DNA from: Symsagittifera roscoffensis
Lineage: Eukaryota; Xenacoelomorpha; Acoela; Convolutidae
DNA length: 64,000 nucleotides
Assembly (NCBI RefSeq): GCF_963678635.1
Contig: NC_087066.1
Coordinates: 17,171,275-17,235,274 of the forward strand
Direction: 5' to 3'
Shown here: one piece after another, positions 23,146-33,956 of the stretch
Layout: each line of letters begins with the position of its first letter
Numbering within the stretch: position 1 is the stretch's first letter
Notes under the pieces: generated by a model
What the model was told of the DNA's origin: nothing
What the model saw: the letters and a program-made list of their open reading frames with translations, nothing else
The model's database searches: none
Translations under genes and position numbers: made by a program

Positions 23146-23392
23146 TCGCTATTGTAGATCAATTTTTACAGGAGCTGATTCAAATTTTATTAGATTTCTT
23201 TGCGATTGTTTTGTGAATGTTTTTCTGGGACATGTTCCAGCTAACAAAAGTTTCATCGAGAGTAAGAAAATACCATTTGGAAAAATTGTTGACCCTAAGT
23301 TTAGTATCCGAGAAAAACGAAAAGTTTTGGCAAACAATATTTCACTGGTTAAATCAATCGGAGAATCGTGTTACATTTACCTGAAAAACTAG
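23135..23392 (+). CDS. Small basic core-like protein
   Basis: About 85 codons, likely from the ATG at 23135, overlapping the ATPase stop. The pattern RxxxTGADSNFIRFLCDCFVNVFLGHVPANKSF...REKRKVLANNISLV matches a small conserved protein of Polinton-like elements that follows the ATPase: a helix with FLCDxxxNVxxGxxP, then a basic segment. The function is unproven and a virion core or DNA-bound role is often suggested. It usually ends in a longer basic tail, so the C-terminus may be altered. Confidence 0.55.
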   Translation: MLNSRYCRSIFTGADSNFIRFLCDCFVNVFLGHVPANKSFIESKKIPFGKIVDPKFSIREKRKVLANNISLVKSIGESCYIYLKN

Positions 23393-23402
23393 AACCTCAG
23401 GC

Positions 23403-24032
23403 ATGTATGCTGATGAATTCATCCTCATTCCTCGAAAAACATATGCTCCAGATGAAAGAACTGCACCACAATCTCAAATCCTTCATAATCCATTAATTAA
23501 CGACAAATCATCTCAACTCAATTACATACAACGATTTCGAGAACGAAATATCAGCCGTGACTCTCCACCACCATTAAACCCAACATCTCCTATTCCTTTA
23601 AGCCCTAGTAATGTAGTACCAAATCTTCGAAAAAGAAATTTATCTGCACTTACTAATTTCAGTGGTGATGGTGATGATGAAGCAGAAAAAAATTTTGAAT
23701 CACACAATTCACTGCAGCAGACAAGCTCAAAGAGAATAGAAAAAAACGATGAAAAAAGTAATGAAAAAACCGCTGAAGTGTTTCGAAAGGTTATGGAATC
23801 CATTCAAGAGCTATTGGAAGCTAATAAATTGGAAAGGGCAAACATAGTGCTAAAGCAGTTGTTCAAAGTTGAATCCTTGACTTTAGACGTTGACGGATAT
23901 GTTCTAATTCAAGGAAAACCAACACTCGTTAAAATTGAATCCTTTTTGTACGATACACAGCAAAACACAAAAAAACTTGAGGGTGTTTTTTATCCACAAA
24001 TTTTGAAAGAACTGAATCTTGATCCTAGCTGA
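23403..24032 (+). CDS. Conserved Polinton protein of unknown function
   Basis: An intact 209-codon ORF with an ATG start. The N-terminus MYADEFILIPRKTY is followed by about 100 residues rich in Pro, Ser, Asp and Glu. The C-terminal part has a helix pair (VFRKVMESIQELLEANKLER) and then short strands (VDGYVLIQGKP). An N-terminal ILIP motif, a disordered middle and a helical C-terminus are typical of a protein found between ATPase and capsid genes in these elements. The role is unknown. It ends directly before the integrase region. Confidence 0.55.
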   Translation: MYADEFILIPRKTYAPDERTAPQSQILHNPLINDKSSQLNYIQRFRERNISRDSPPPLNPTSPIPLSPSNVVPNLRKRNLSALTNFSGDGDDEAEKNFESHNSLQQTSSKRIEKNDEKSNEKTAEVFRKVMESIQELLEANKLERANIVLKQLFKVESLTLDVDGYVLIQGKPTLVKIESFLYDTQQNTKKLEGVFYPQILKELNLDPS

Positions 24033-25276
24033 GTGTCCAACACTTATGCCAAACAGATTCTCCGCTCGCTTAAGAGCGAAGCAGCCAAGCCCTCAACTTC
24101 TTCGTCCTTTGTCTCCGACGACAACCCGACAACTGAGGACTCGAAGAGATCAAAATCCTCCTCTCCGAAGACTCGATCGAAAACTCTCAAACCCAACACC
24201 AAGCAACCCGATAAAAGAAAAACCCAGAAAAAAGAGTTTTTCCCCACCACCAACGACGACGATGACGACGATGATAAAAACTATGAAAGCAGTAAAGAAT
24301 CGTTTGCGACGACGTCAACAAAAGAATGGAAATCCTACTAACAGTGAAGAAAAGAAACTAAAATTACTCTACACGAAAGGTCCAGCTGCATTTGGTAGCG
24401 TTAAAAATTTAACAATTGCTAGTCAACTCTCACCAAAAAAGTTTAAAAATTTCGGAGATCTCAAGCATCACATACAAAGTATGGATTGTTTCGTAAAGCA
24501 TATCCTCGGCTAAAAGTGATTGTTAACGATATCAACAAAATTTGGTCTCTTGACTTGGCTTATGTTGATAAATTGGCTAAATATAACCGAGGGGTACGAT
24601 ATTTGTTAGTTGCTGTCAATTGTCTCTCTCGCTACTTACGAGTGGAACCCCTGAAGAGCAAATATGCTAAGGAAACAACCGAAGCTTTCAAAAAAATGAT
24701 CAAAACAAAACAACCAAAAAAAGGTTGGGTTGATAAAGGCACCGAGTTTAAAGGAGAGTTCGAAAAGTTATGTATTAAACGAGAAATCATCAAATAAAAT
24801 ACCACAGTGAAAAAAAATCAGCGTTTACCGAAAGAAACATTCGATTGCTGAAAAGTATTATCTAAAAGTACTTGGAGTTTGAATGGACTTACAGTTATAT
24901 TGAAAAATTACAAAGTTTTGTTCAAACAATTAATTCACGCGTTAATAGAGTAACAAAATTGGCTCCAAACAAGGTCACAAGATAACATGTACCTGCTTTA
25001 GTTTCATTAATTGCAAACAGTTCATCGAAGTTGGTACAGAAACCAAAATGTTATGTTGGTGACTATGTGCGAATAGCGAAGACTGACTTGCCTTTTAGAA
25101 AAGGTTACAAGCAGATTTTCACAGACGAAGTTTTTGAAGTAGTTGCCATTCCTACTGTAAACCCTCCAACATACAGTCTCATTGATGCGGAAAAGGAAGA
25201 AATCAGCGGAAAATTTTATGAAAAAGAACTTAGTTTAATTGGAAACAAAGCTGATTATAACGAAAATGGGCAGTGA
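24033..25276 (+). pseudogene. Retroviral-type (Polinton) integrase, broken
   Basis: The N-terminal part has a basic and Asp-rich linker (to about 24340) and LYTKGPAAFGSVKNL, the usual Polinton integrase lead-in (about 24365). The catalytic core at 24486-24797 has RLKVIVNDINKIWSLDLAYV (first Asp), RYLLVAVNCLSRYLRVEPLK and WVDKGTEF (second Asp). The third acidic residue falls in a segment with frame changes and stops (24798-25030, including TAA codons). The C-terminal SH3/chromo-like part follows (25031-25276: VGDYVRIAK, PFRKGYKQIFTDEVFEV, GKFYEKEL). At least three lesions make it inactive. It would insert the element and generate the 6-bp duplication. Confidence 0.85.
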
Positions 25277-26135
25277 TGAGTTTACTGTACATTTGATTTC
25301 AACAGCATCAATGGATTATTTCCCAGACAACACTTTGGCCAGTTTTAAAAATTTTTGTAAAGAAGAAATAGCTTTAGACGGAGATTGGAGAGTTGTTCTC
25401 TCAAAAATAATTTTCCCCACAAAATTAAACAATGTTACTGATGAGGAATTTACGTACTTCAGAGCATCCGAAGTAGTAGCCAGTAAATCCAACGCTGGCA
25501 ATCGGAATACAATTTCCAGACCCTACTATGGCGAAAAATTTTTTATCAAATCAGGAGAGTACACTTTTATAGAACAATTGATTAATGAGATAAAAACAAA
25601 ACTCAAAGACAAAATTCATTTTGATGCGAGTCCTCAAGAAATCACGAATAGCATGAGCATTTGGATGAATGCAAATGAAGGAATCTCATTCTCAAGAGTC
25701 CAAATACCCAGTCTGTTAGGCTACAATGCAAAGCTTGATGAGAACGGTGAATATCACATTGGTTACAAAATGATACCCTCCTTCGATGCATCTTATGAGG
25801 GAAACGAACTGTACGAATCTCATTTCCCATATGACTTATCAAGTGGTACAAGTCTAATTTTTGTCTATATTGACATTATTCAATACCAAACTGTTGGTGA
25901 TGCAAAGGCCCCATTGTTACGCGTCATTGATTCAAATCGACGCATCAAAAACGGTACTGCCTGCAGCATTGAACCTAATCATCGAAAAAACATCACTAAT
26001 TTAGACTACAAAAAATTATTCACTTCATCTGTACAATCAAAATCGGTACAGTTGCGCACAGAAACTGGGAGACTAGTGCCCTTTGCAGGAACTGGTAAAG
26101 TTCTGTTGACTCTAAAATTCAAGCGCTTTGATTGA
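25266..26135 (+). CDS. Minor capsid (penton-like) protein
   Basis: An intact ORF of about 289 codons from the ATG at 25266; earlier in-frame codons belong to the overlapping integrase end. It has the N-terminal pattern of Polinton minor capsid proteins, FTVHLISTASMDYFPDNTLASFKNF, then GDWRVVLSKIIFPT, a central jelly-roll-like region (YGEKFFIKSGEYTFIEQLI) and a late HFPYDLSSGTSLIFVYIDII. These correspond to the single-jelly-roll penton. It is the best preserved recognisable gene of the element. It sits after the integrase and before the pX-like gene. Confidence 0.8.
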   Translation: MGSDEFTVHLISTASMDYFPDNTLASFKNFCKEEIALDGDWRVVLSKIIFPTKLNNVTDEEFTYFRASEVVASKSNAGNRNTISRPYYGEKFFIKSGEYTFIEQLINEIKTKLKDKIHFDASPQEITNSMSIWMNANEGISFSRVQIPSLLGYNAKLDENGEYHIGYKMIPSFDASYEGNELYESHFPYDLSSGTSLIFVYIDIIQYQTVGDAKAPLLRVIDSNRRIKNGTACSIEPNHRKNITNLDYKKLFTSSVQSKSVQLRTETGRLVPFAGTGKVLLTLKFKRFD

Positions 26136-26141
26136 AAACCA

Positions 26142-26431
26142 ATGGAACAATATTATGCAAAGCAAGCTTCACTTCCTCATTTCTCTGGACACTACCGACA
26201 ACGCGGCGGTGGATTTGGCGCTTTGGCTGCTGGTATTGGTCGTGCTGCTATACCGTTTGCACGACGGGTTATTCTACCGGCTGCGAAAAAACTGGGCAAA
26301 GAACTTTTGATGAGTGCAGCGCCAGAACTGATTGATGTCGCTATGAAAAAGAAGTCTCCTAAACAAGCATTGAAAAACACTGTCAAAAACACCCACCCCC
26401 CCCGATCCCAGTGTAAATTAGCTATACTACT
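26142..26431 (+). CDS. pX-like basic virion protein, truncated by element end
   Basis: Starts at ATG 26142, six bases after the minor capsid stop. It shows the characteristic QRGGGFGALAAGIGRAAIPF stretch and AAKKLGKELLMSAAPELIDVA, then a Lys-rich segment. This is a Gly/Ala amphipathic region plus basic residues, as in Polinton homologues of adenovirus pX/pVI-type proteins. After about 83 codons the frame runs directly into the terminal inverted repeat (from 26391) and reads on through it into flanking DNA to 26477. The native C-terminus is therefore lost. Confidence 0.65.
26391..26431 (-). repeat. Polinton right terminal inverted repeat
   Basis: This is the reverse complement of the left end, with an 8-base C run in place of the 15-base G run. 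It abuts the coding sequence of the pX-like gene with no spacer. That suggests the right end was re-formed after loss of subterminal sequence. Confidence 0.85.
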
Positions 26432-26437
26432 CTTATT
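26432..26437. repeat. Target-site duplication, right
   Basis: CTTATT lies directly outside the right terminal inverted repeat and matches 4107-4112 exactly, in the same orientation, as expected of a duplicated target. Confidence 0.85.
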
Positions 26438-27439
26438 CCTGCACGATAGTGAACTCTGGGCAAATGTTCTTTGGTAAAACTTGTTGACTTTTTTCGACGT
26501 GTAACAATCAATGAAACAAAATCATAAAAAATTCAATCAGTTTTTCTTACGATTTCGAACTACAGTTTTTTTTTCTAATTCAAAGAAAAAGGTTTTTGTA
26601 ACTTGTTATGATTCAACTGGATAAAAACAAAAAATGGTATTTGCACTTTCCAAACTGCTTTCAGATGGCACCTTAAAATAAGCTTGCAGCTTTTTGGTGA
26701 TCATTCGAAATAACGGCGCTTTTGTAGTTTTATAATAAATATTTATGGTAAATATTTATATATTTATAGTATTGTGCTCAATTCGTAAACCATTTCATCA
26801 TTTATTATTGTGATATAAATAAATTAAAGAAAAAAATTAGGTTTTCAGTTTGGGCGACATGAAAAAAATCATTGAAATTTTGGTTAATTTTTGAAAAAAT
26901 AAAAATCCAGCCCATTCTGAGAAAGCTTTGTGTTCTGAGAAAGCCTTGATTTCATGGATCACATGTCTAAGCCTAGTTGCCCCATGGTGACCTTTTATAT
27001 CGGAGTTATGTAAGTTGACGATTGTCTGCTGAAAAGTTTCTGATACAAAAGCAATTTATCTACTTGACAATGAATCTACCTACACAGAGAATCTTAAAAA
27101 CAAAGAGTTTACCTAGCAGGTTATCTGCTTAACAAAGAATCTTAAAAACAAAAATTCTATTCAATAATTACCCCCTCATGGTACCTAACAATGAATCAAA
27201 CCCATCCTCTTATCGGCAACATCAGTTTTACCCTCCTCCTCTTATTAACTGGCGGTTTTCATCCTTTATGACATGGCATTTGCTATATGCAGCAGCTGTT
27301 GCCGTAAGAGCAGTCTAGTTTTTGATCAATTCACTTTTTCTTGCAGTATTATTGGTTGAAAAAATCGCTTGATTTTATTAAATATTCTACTGAAGTATGG
27401 CCTCCCCTGTCTTGAAAGGCAACTAGGGGTTAATTGTTC
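26438..27439. other. Non-coding flank
   Basis: No gene. A stretch at 26655-26730 resembles 32610-32690 and, inverted, 35400-35455 (AAATGGCACC..AAGCTTGCAGC..GGTGACCATT..CGGCGCT), an old dispersed repeat. Confidence 0.5.
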
Positions 27440-27447
27440 AATAGAAT

Positions 27448-27826
27448 CAGGGGCGGATCTAGGATTTTCTCGAGAGGGTGGCGGATTTTCAAAAAATTTT
27501 CGGAAATTTTGACGACCTTTTTTTTATTTTTCGAGCTCTGCCAAAGCAGTAAAAAGACGCTGTTTTGGCCAAATTTTCTTTAAAAAAACAGGTAAAAAAG
27601 CCGTTTTTGGGAACTTTTGGAAAATTTTGACAAAGCAATTGCGTTTTTTTGGCGCGCGCTCTCCCTCAAAAATAGTATTTTTTGGCGGCAAAGGCGCCTT
27701 TACAAAAGTTTTAGGGTCGGTCGGCCAAAAACAAATTTCTTAAAAAATACCAAAGGGGGACCCTTTGGGTCGGCAGGGGGTCCAATCCCTGAGGAAAAGA
27801 AGCGTCCACCCCTAAATTCGCCCCTG
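27448..27826 (+). mobile_element. hAT-type MITE, copy 1
   Basis: A 379-bp element with inverted ends CAGGGGCGGATCTAGG and CCTAAATTCGCCCCTG, flanked by the perfect 8-bp duplication AATAGAAT (27440-27447 and 27827-27834). CAGGGGCGG-type ends and 8-bp duplications are hAT hallmarks. There is no transposase. The interior includes GCGCGCGCTCTCCCTC and GACCCTTTGGGTCGGCAGGGGG, shared with the other copies. Confidence 0.88.
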
Positions 27827-27834
27827 AATAGAAT

Positions 27835-28352
27835 CTTATGTATTTTAACTTACAAAAAATGGTCATCTTTTTTGTTTCGCTTACAAAGCAGTTTTCATGA
27901 GCAAAAAAGTCGTCTCTCAAGGGTTTTGCCATCAAAAACTGACAACCATCGATGAGAGATAGAGAGGAGCTAGAAGATAACTTGTCCTTAATTCCATGTT
28001 CAAAAATACCAATTAAACAAGAAAACTCGAGTTTATAAGTACCTACATTGATACTGTTACACTATCACAAACTTCCTGGTGTCCATGTTTATCGCGTGTA
28101 TTCAAAACATCAAAGTTCATTGTGTTGTTGTTTTTATCTTTTCAAAAGGCTGAGTCGGCGCTCTAGTTGAGAAACGACATCTAATATAACATCTGTTTTC
28201 TTAAAATAAAAATCAAACTCCTCAAGTTTTTTTTACTCCTCCCTTAAAATACAACACAGTACTTCGGTATTTTTCATCATTTTTTGCTCTAATGGTAATA
28301 ACACAGTTAATCATTTAAATTCAATTCGAAAACAAATAAGTGGCAATTCTAA
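27835..28352. other. Upstream region of the actin-like gene
   Basis: Non-coding. It should contain the promoter of the gene starting at 28353; I see no clear TATA box or initiator that I would rely on. Confidence 0.4.
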
Positions 28353-31300
28353 ATGGCTTTTCGAAAAATGGTACGAGTGGTTCTCTTAGCTTGTCTACTG
28401 CAGGTTAGTTTGCAGACCACTATTGTGATTGACAGCGGATCTGGACTGGTCAAGGCTGGATTTGCAGGTGAGATCGACCTTATTTTTTTCCCTTCAGGCC
28501 TCAAAATTTTTCGAGCAAGAATAAGTTTGCAAGGTACGAAATTGCAGCTGAGCAGTTTCAAGCAGTAGTAATTTTGCAGCAAAAAGAAAAAGACTTGATC
28601 CACTGACCACCAAAGAGTTACCTATTGGTTCTATTTTACAGCATCTAATTTCGGCTAGACCGACCAATATTTTTTAAAGACACCTTCGCCGCCATTGGAG
28701 CCTAGTGAGCCTAAGAAAAACAACATTTTTACATTTTTTGCTATTTTGGCCAAAACCTACAAAAAACATGCCATAAAATTGAATTTTTGAGCTGTTTTTT
28801 TTTTATATTGGTCTTGGCTTAGAAAAACAACGATCGGCTATTTTTGAAAAATTTTCTATACTTCGACTCTGATTGGTTCATCTGATATATGATTCTGGTT
28901 GGTTCATTTCAGAGTAAATTTGGTACCCAGATTTACTCATTTCTGTTTTTTTGTTTCGCAACAGCAAATTAATTTCGTCGACAGTTTTTCAAAAACAAAT
29001 CGCCCAATTTTTTCCCGAATGCTACAGCTAACAATGGTAAATTCTCGACATTTAAAAAATACATTCTTCCGTGCTCAAGCACACACACATCCTCCATTTC
29101 TTTTTTGTCTAGATATAATTCTTGTCCCAAATGCTGGTGCTCATTGTGTCAATTTGAGCACCATTTCAGTTTTTTTTAATTTCTCTCCATATTTATAAAA
29201 ATAAGAAGTTGTTCTTATTTCTCTTTTTTGAATGCGTTTAATTAGAAAATTAATGAAACAAGTCTGAGGGAAAGGAAAGAAAAAAAAGAAAAATATAGCG
29301 CTACAATCTAACTGACGACTTTTCGAATTTTTTTTGAATGATAGAAAAAATACGATTCTATCACGGATAGATTCGTCTTCAATACTGTCTTTTGTTAAAC
29401 GTTTGGGCGCTGTTTGAGTTTTGCAATCTAAGCGCTGTTACCTAATTTTTTTAAAATGAGTTCCAGGTGACAGTGAACCGCAAGCTGTGGTTCCCGACGT
29501 CTGCGGCAGACCAAATGACGGCTCAAATTCAAACGAGTGGCTTTATTTTGGACAGGAGGCTTTGGACACACCAGGTGTCATAATCGACTACCCATGTCAA
29601 CTTGGGTTTGCAGAGTTAGAAGAACCACTGGCCCAGGTCTGGGACTATACATGCAAAGAAGTTCTCAATGTGGGAACTCCTGGAGATAAAGTTGTCATCA
29701 CTATGAGTCCGAAAGCTAGTGACTCGTCGATTGCAGCAATGAAGTCATTGGCCAAGACGTATCTAGGATCAGCAACAGTCGAAAGTGTGAGCACAGCTGA
29801 AGCTTGTCTGAAGAATGTGGGAATCCAAACTGCTTTGGTTGTGGAATCCGGACATTCAGTGACACAAGCAACTGCATTTAAAGATGGTGTCATGATAGGC
29901 CAGACAGTTCTGACTGAGATTGGAGGCCAAGATGTGTCAGGTGACTTTGAGACATGTGTTTGACGTTGAGAAAAAAGTTTGACCTTGAGAAAAGTGTTTG
30001 AGCTTTTTAAATTTTTCTAGGGTCATGTCTCACATAATATTTAAAGTAAGTAATTTAGTTTCCGCCCCTGTTGTCAATAGAGACTCAAGGATTGGTATTC
30101 ATATTTATTTGCTACCCTTAAACTTATTTTTTTATCTGTAACGAAATTATGATACATCAATTTAACTTGCCTTATAAGCTTTGTAAAAAAAAACTTTCTA
30201 ATTATCAGCATTGGTGGACATGCAGAAAGAGAGAATCATTCTCGGGTACTTATAATTATTGGCAAAATTATTGGCACTTAAGCAGAGCCGTCGGTGTATT
30301 AAGTCACTTTCGCTTGAAACTGTGACTCATCGTTGCTTTTCCAGAGGCACTGGCTAGCCTGATGGGACTGCGCTCAGGAGCTACCCAAGAAACAGACACA
30401 ATCAAAGAAGCCATTTGTTACGTGGCAGAAGACTTCACCAATGAAGTCGCCAGAAGAACCAACTTCAACACTCCGACCGGCGACAGAATCGTTCTCACTG
30501 ACGAGATCTTTACGGCGCCTGAAATTTTGTTCAGTTATCAGGGGTGGGGACCAGCGAAAGAGTATGACCCAATTCAGAATCTGGTACCTTTTCTCTGTTT
30601 TTAGAGGCCGATTGTGTATGAAATATAAAAAGCTCTTATAAAAAAAGATTCTTAAACTACTCAACTACAATATAGCATGCTTTGTCCGCCTCAACCCAAG
30701 ACAAGTATTTCGCTGCTTTTCGACCAATCAATATTTTCGACCGAAGAAATTTTGACTTTTGACTCGAGCACAAAATATTTGCGAACTACAAAAGGAAATT
30801 GTGGATGCTTGAGTGAGTAAAAAGCTTTCGGATGAGTTCGACAGAGTAAAATTTTCGATTCGGGAAAAAATCGACCAACAATTTTTTTTGTCTCGGACTG
30901 ACTGAGGAAAACAAAATCGCCGTGTTTGATCAATAGGTTTTTTTGACCAAAGTAAACTTCGACCCACAAAAAATGTGTCTTTAGAATTTGATTAAGTCAT
31001 ACAATTCCAACATTACAAAAGTTTTTTCAGCCAAATGATATCACTTCAGGAAATTTTGTGACATTCTTTCAAATGTTTCTGTATAAACACTGAGTTTGAC
31101 TATGTAAGGTTTTTGAGTGCTTTTTTCTTGCAAGTTTGCCTGTGACTATATAATTGTTCCGACTTTCGAATGAAATTAATGGAACATATGAGCTCGGCGT
31201 GGTTTTTTTCTTTAGACAAATTTCTAATTTCAATTTCTGAGAAGCCATTTTTGACGGAACTTTCTTATATCATTTAAAAGATATTGTTATCCTGAGCTTA

Positions 31301-33708
31301 AACTCAAAAAGATAGTTCATAAAGTTATGAGGGTTTGAAGAGTGCAATTTCGGCCAATTAGGACAATTAACAGAGGATACATTTCGCGCTGTTAACAAGT
31401 AAGCGACGTTCTGATCGGTCTAGGAAATTGTTCCAAATTGTTTGAAGGATGAGGATGCCTATTTGCTATAATTGATTTGTTGCCAAGAGCGAAGTCGATC
31501 ACTTTGTTCTCTATATGGCGTGCAGGGAATGATTTTCACGAAATCTCAAGTTTGAAAAAAAAATTCGTTTTTTTTTTTAAATTATTTGTAATTTTTTCAT
31601 TTTCTTACTGCTTCATAGACCTTAAAAGGCGGTCGGAGCATTCAGGGCTCTGCCCTGATACGAGCAGTCTTGATCATTTTGTACTTGACTGAAGCTTTCC
31701 AATTTGTGTTCAATTTCAATTTTCAATCTCTTGGTTTTTGTGAACAGTTTGGAGAGCAAGCAAGTGTCTTGTCATTAGTAAATATAAAATCTTTTTTCAA
31801 TAAACAACTTGTGCAAATCCGTAAAAAATAGAGCTTGCTCTATCAAAAAATATCTTTTGTGTGACTGCTTACTTTTTGTAAGTGGAAAATGCCGGCTTGA
31901 GATTCCAAAGATTTCAGCCCCGTCCAAACTCGTTTTTTGGTCACCCCTGATTTTTGTTCCGACTTTCGATACGAAAATAACGGAATGTTTGTGCTCGGGG
32001 TGGGTTTTTTTTTCTTCAGACAAACTTCGACTTTTTAACTAGCCATTTTTGACGGATTTTTTTATATCATTCGAAAGTTATTGTTGTCCTGAGCTCAAAT
32101 TTGAAAAGATATTTTACCTGTGATCATTTTTCGTAAAGTTATGGGGGTTTAAAGATTGCCATTTTGGCCAATTTGGGACAATTAACGCGTGATATATTTC
32201 GCGCTATTAACGCGTAAGCGGAGAGTTATGCTTTATATGCTTTATGCGAGTGCGTGTGCGCATGCTGTGACGCAAATGAAAGCATTGCAGATATTTTTTC
32301 AAATTTGTTTGAAGTGTTTTTTTTTGCTTTTTTTGCTTTCGCTTTGGCCCAGCAATTAAATTAGACAGCCCTGCTCATAAACTTAGAGACTATACCTGCA
32401 CAAAAGCGGTTTTTGAGCAAAAGTTTGAGCAAAAGCGTAAAAACTGGGTTGAGTTTTTTATGACGAATAACTAATTTGTTTCAAGAAAAATCATAACATA
32501 AAAATCATTTTCTATATCGTTTTGATCCGCATAAAAATAATTTCAACTCTCATCAATAAAAAAATTTCAGAGTTCATTCGAAAAAAATCAAATTTTGACC
32601 TAACGAATGCCTTCAAATGGCATCTGCAAAAAAGCTTGTAGCCTCATGGTGACCATTTGAATCGGCGCTCTCAAAATTGTACAATTGCCGTTGGACAACG
32701 CTTATTGTCTTGTCTTGAATTTAGGGTTGGGGGCGGACACCTACTCTTCAGAGATTTGAACCCCTGCCGACCCAAAGTTTTCCCCTTTGTACTATTTGAG
32801 ATATTCATTTTTGGTGATGGACCCTAAAATTTTTCTTAAGGCGCCATATGCTAATTTTTAGGGGGTAGTGCGCGCCGAAAAAACGCGATTTCCAAAAAGA
32901 GCTTACAAACGCATTTTTTGACCTGTTTTTTGTGCAAAAACAGGGTCTTTTTAGTAGAAGAGAAATTAATTTGAGCTCGGAAAATCAATTTTGTCGATCT
33001 AAAAAAAAGGTCAACAAAATTTTTTAAATTTTCATTTTTTTTGTCGCTGTGTCGAATTGGAATTTGCCGACTGGACCTGCTCGACCGCGAAATTTCAGTC
33101 AAATACTTTAGGCATGTTTTAATTCCTCGGTTTCAACGCAAATCGCACACCTCGCCCCATTTTATTCTCATATCACCATTGATGAACGCCTTGCATTGGA
33201 CAAATTTCTAGCCTTCTTCGTTTCGATACCATTCTTCTATATGCTGAGTTGCTAGAAATTTTACTCAATCTAAAATCCCTTAAAAACGTTTTTAATACTA
33301 CAAAACATTTAGCTTAAATTTATCAAGACAGCAATACAGAGTATTTGGCGTTCCCCCAAGATGGGATTTTGTTGGATAGTTTTGTAAATAATTACCGAAA
33401 TGCTCTTCTCTTGACAACAAATTTATTTTGCTCATTATTATAATAAATTATGAGTCTTAATGATGCTTTAAAACAGACTTAAGGATTGATACGCTTTTTA
33501 GATTGTGAAAGCCATCTCTTCTGCTCCTGCTGACCTCAAGGCGGATCTCTATTCCAACATCATCCTGTCTGGAGGTAACACCATGTTTCCTGGATTCGTA
33601 CAGCGACTAGCCAAAGAAATAGAGGCCATAGCAGCTGATGGCCAGAGTTTCCAGCTCATCGCTCCTCCGAATCGAAAGTTTGGAGCATGGGTTGGAGCGA
33701 CCAAGTGA
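28353..33708 (+). CDS. Divergent actin-family protein (four exons)
   Basis: Exons 28353-28467, 29467-29940, 30345-30583 and 33502-33708 join in frame at GT-AG introns (GTGAGA, GTGACT and GTACCT donors; CCAG, CCAG and TTAG acceptors) to give 344 residues. Actin features: phosphate loop 1 IDSGSGLVKAGFAG (about 26-39), AVVPDVCGRP, YFGQEAL, ICYVAEDF, and LSGGNTMFPGF near the end. Oddities: the second phosphate loop reads VESGHS (about 164-169), losing both Asp of DSGDG; the N-terminus (MVRVVLLACLLQVSLQ) looks like a signal peptide; and the protein stops at WVGATK, about 30 residues short of actin's C-terminus. It could be a fast-evolving actin paralogue, an Arp or an early pseudogene, although the frame is intact across all exons. 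Intron 3 contains old repeats and a hAT copy. Confidence 0.85.
31147..31412 (+). repeat. Old dispersed repeat, copy A (in actin-like intron 3)
   Basis: Similar over about 260 bp to 31948-32226: TGTTCCGACTTTCGA..., GAGCTCGGCGTGG, CCATTTTTGACGGA, TTATATCATT, and GACAATTAAC followed by TTTCGCGCT. The copies have diverged substantially and lack obvious coding capacity. Confidence 0.6.
31948..32226 (+). repeat. Old dispersed repeat, copy B (in actin-like intron 3)
   Basis: Partner of 31147-31412. It ends in GGGACAATTAACGCGTGATATATTTCGCGCTATTAACGCG, which contains ATTAACGCG twice. Confidence 0.6.
32716..33080 (-). mobile_element. hAT-type MITE, degenerate inverted copy
   Basis: Read on the minus strand this matches the interior of the copies at 27448 and 41194: a TCGAC..AAATT start, CCGAGCTC, GCGCGC, GGCGCC and TTTGGGTCGGCAGGGGTT. 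The terminal GAATTTAGGGTTGGGGGCGG is altered and the other end is lost. It lies inside intron 3 of the actin-like gene. Confidence 0.7.
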
Positions 33709-33950
33709 AAATGCTGAATCAGAGGAGTGAGGGCCTCTTCAGCTAGTAGGGGTGTTTGTCGGGCGGGGTAAAAAAATTAATTTGATGTAAGATGGATAAG
33801 AATTGAATTAAATTATTGAGTATTGAGGGAATGATTTTCTTTTCTTAGATGTGTCTCAAAATTAAGATTTATTGGCGCAAAGAATTTGTTCAACTAAATT
33901 CAGATTTTTAAAGCATTACCAAAAAGTCTTTTTAGAGCTTCGTTGGTCAT

Positions 33951-33956
33951 AATAAA
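33951..33956 (+). terminator. Polyadenylation signal of the actin-like gene
   Basis: AATAAA, 243 bases after the stop codon at 33708; the first convincing signal downstream. Confidence 0.45.

Larger units (their letters stand above)
4113..26431. mobile_element. Polinton/Maverick DNA transposon (rearranged)
   Basis: The ends are inverted repeats beginning AGTAGTATAGC. The six bases outside each end are identical (CTTATT at 4107-4112 and 26432-26437), which is the 6-bp duplication typical of Polintons. Content agrees: a family-B polymerase on the minus strand of the left arm, and packaging ATPase, retroviral-type integrase, minor capsid and pX-like genes on the plus strand of the right arm. 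The 22.3-kb length includes a tandem duplication of about 4 kb. Major capsid and cysteine protease genes were not found, and polymerase, ATPase and integrase are broken, so the copy is non-autonomous. Membership is well supported; assignment to a clade would need phylogeny. Confidence 0.93.

Noticed and set aside
28381..28420. A 12-bp intron (GTTAGTTTGCAG) in actin-like exon 1
   Set aside because: Far below any workable intron length; the exon reads through in frame.
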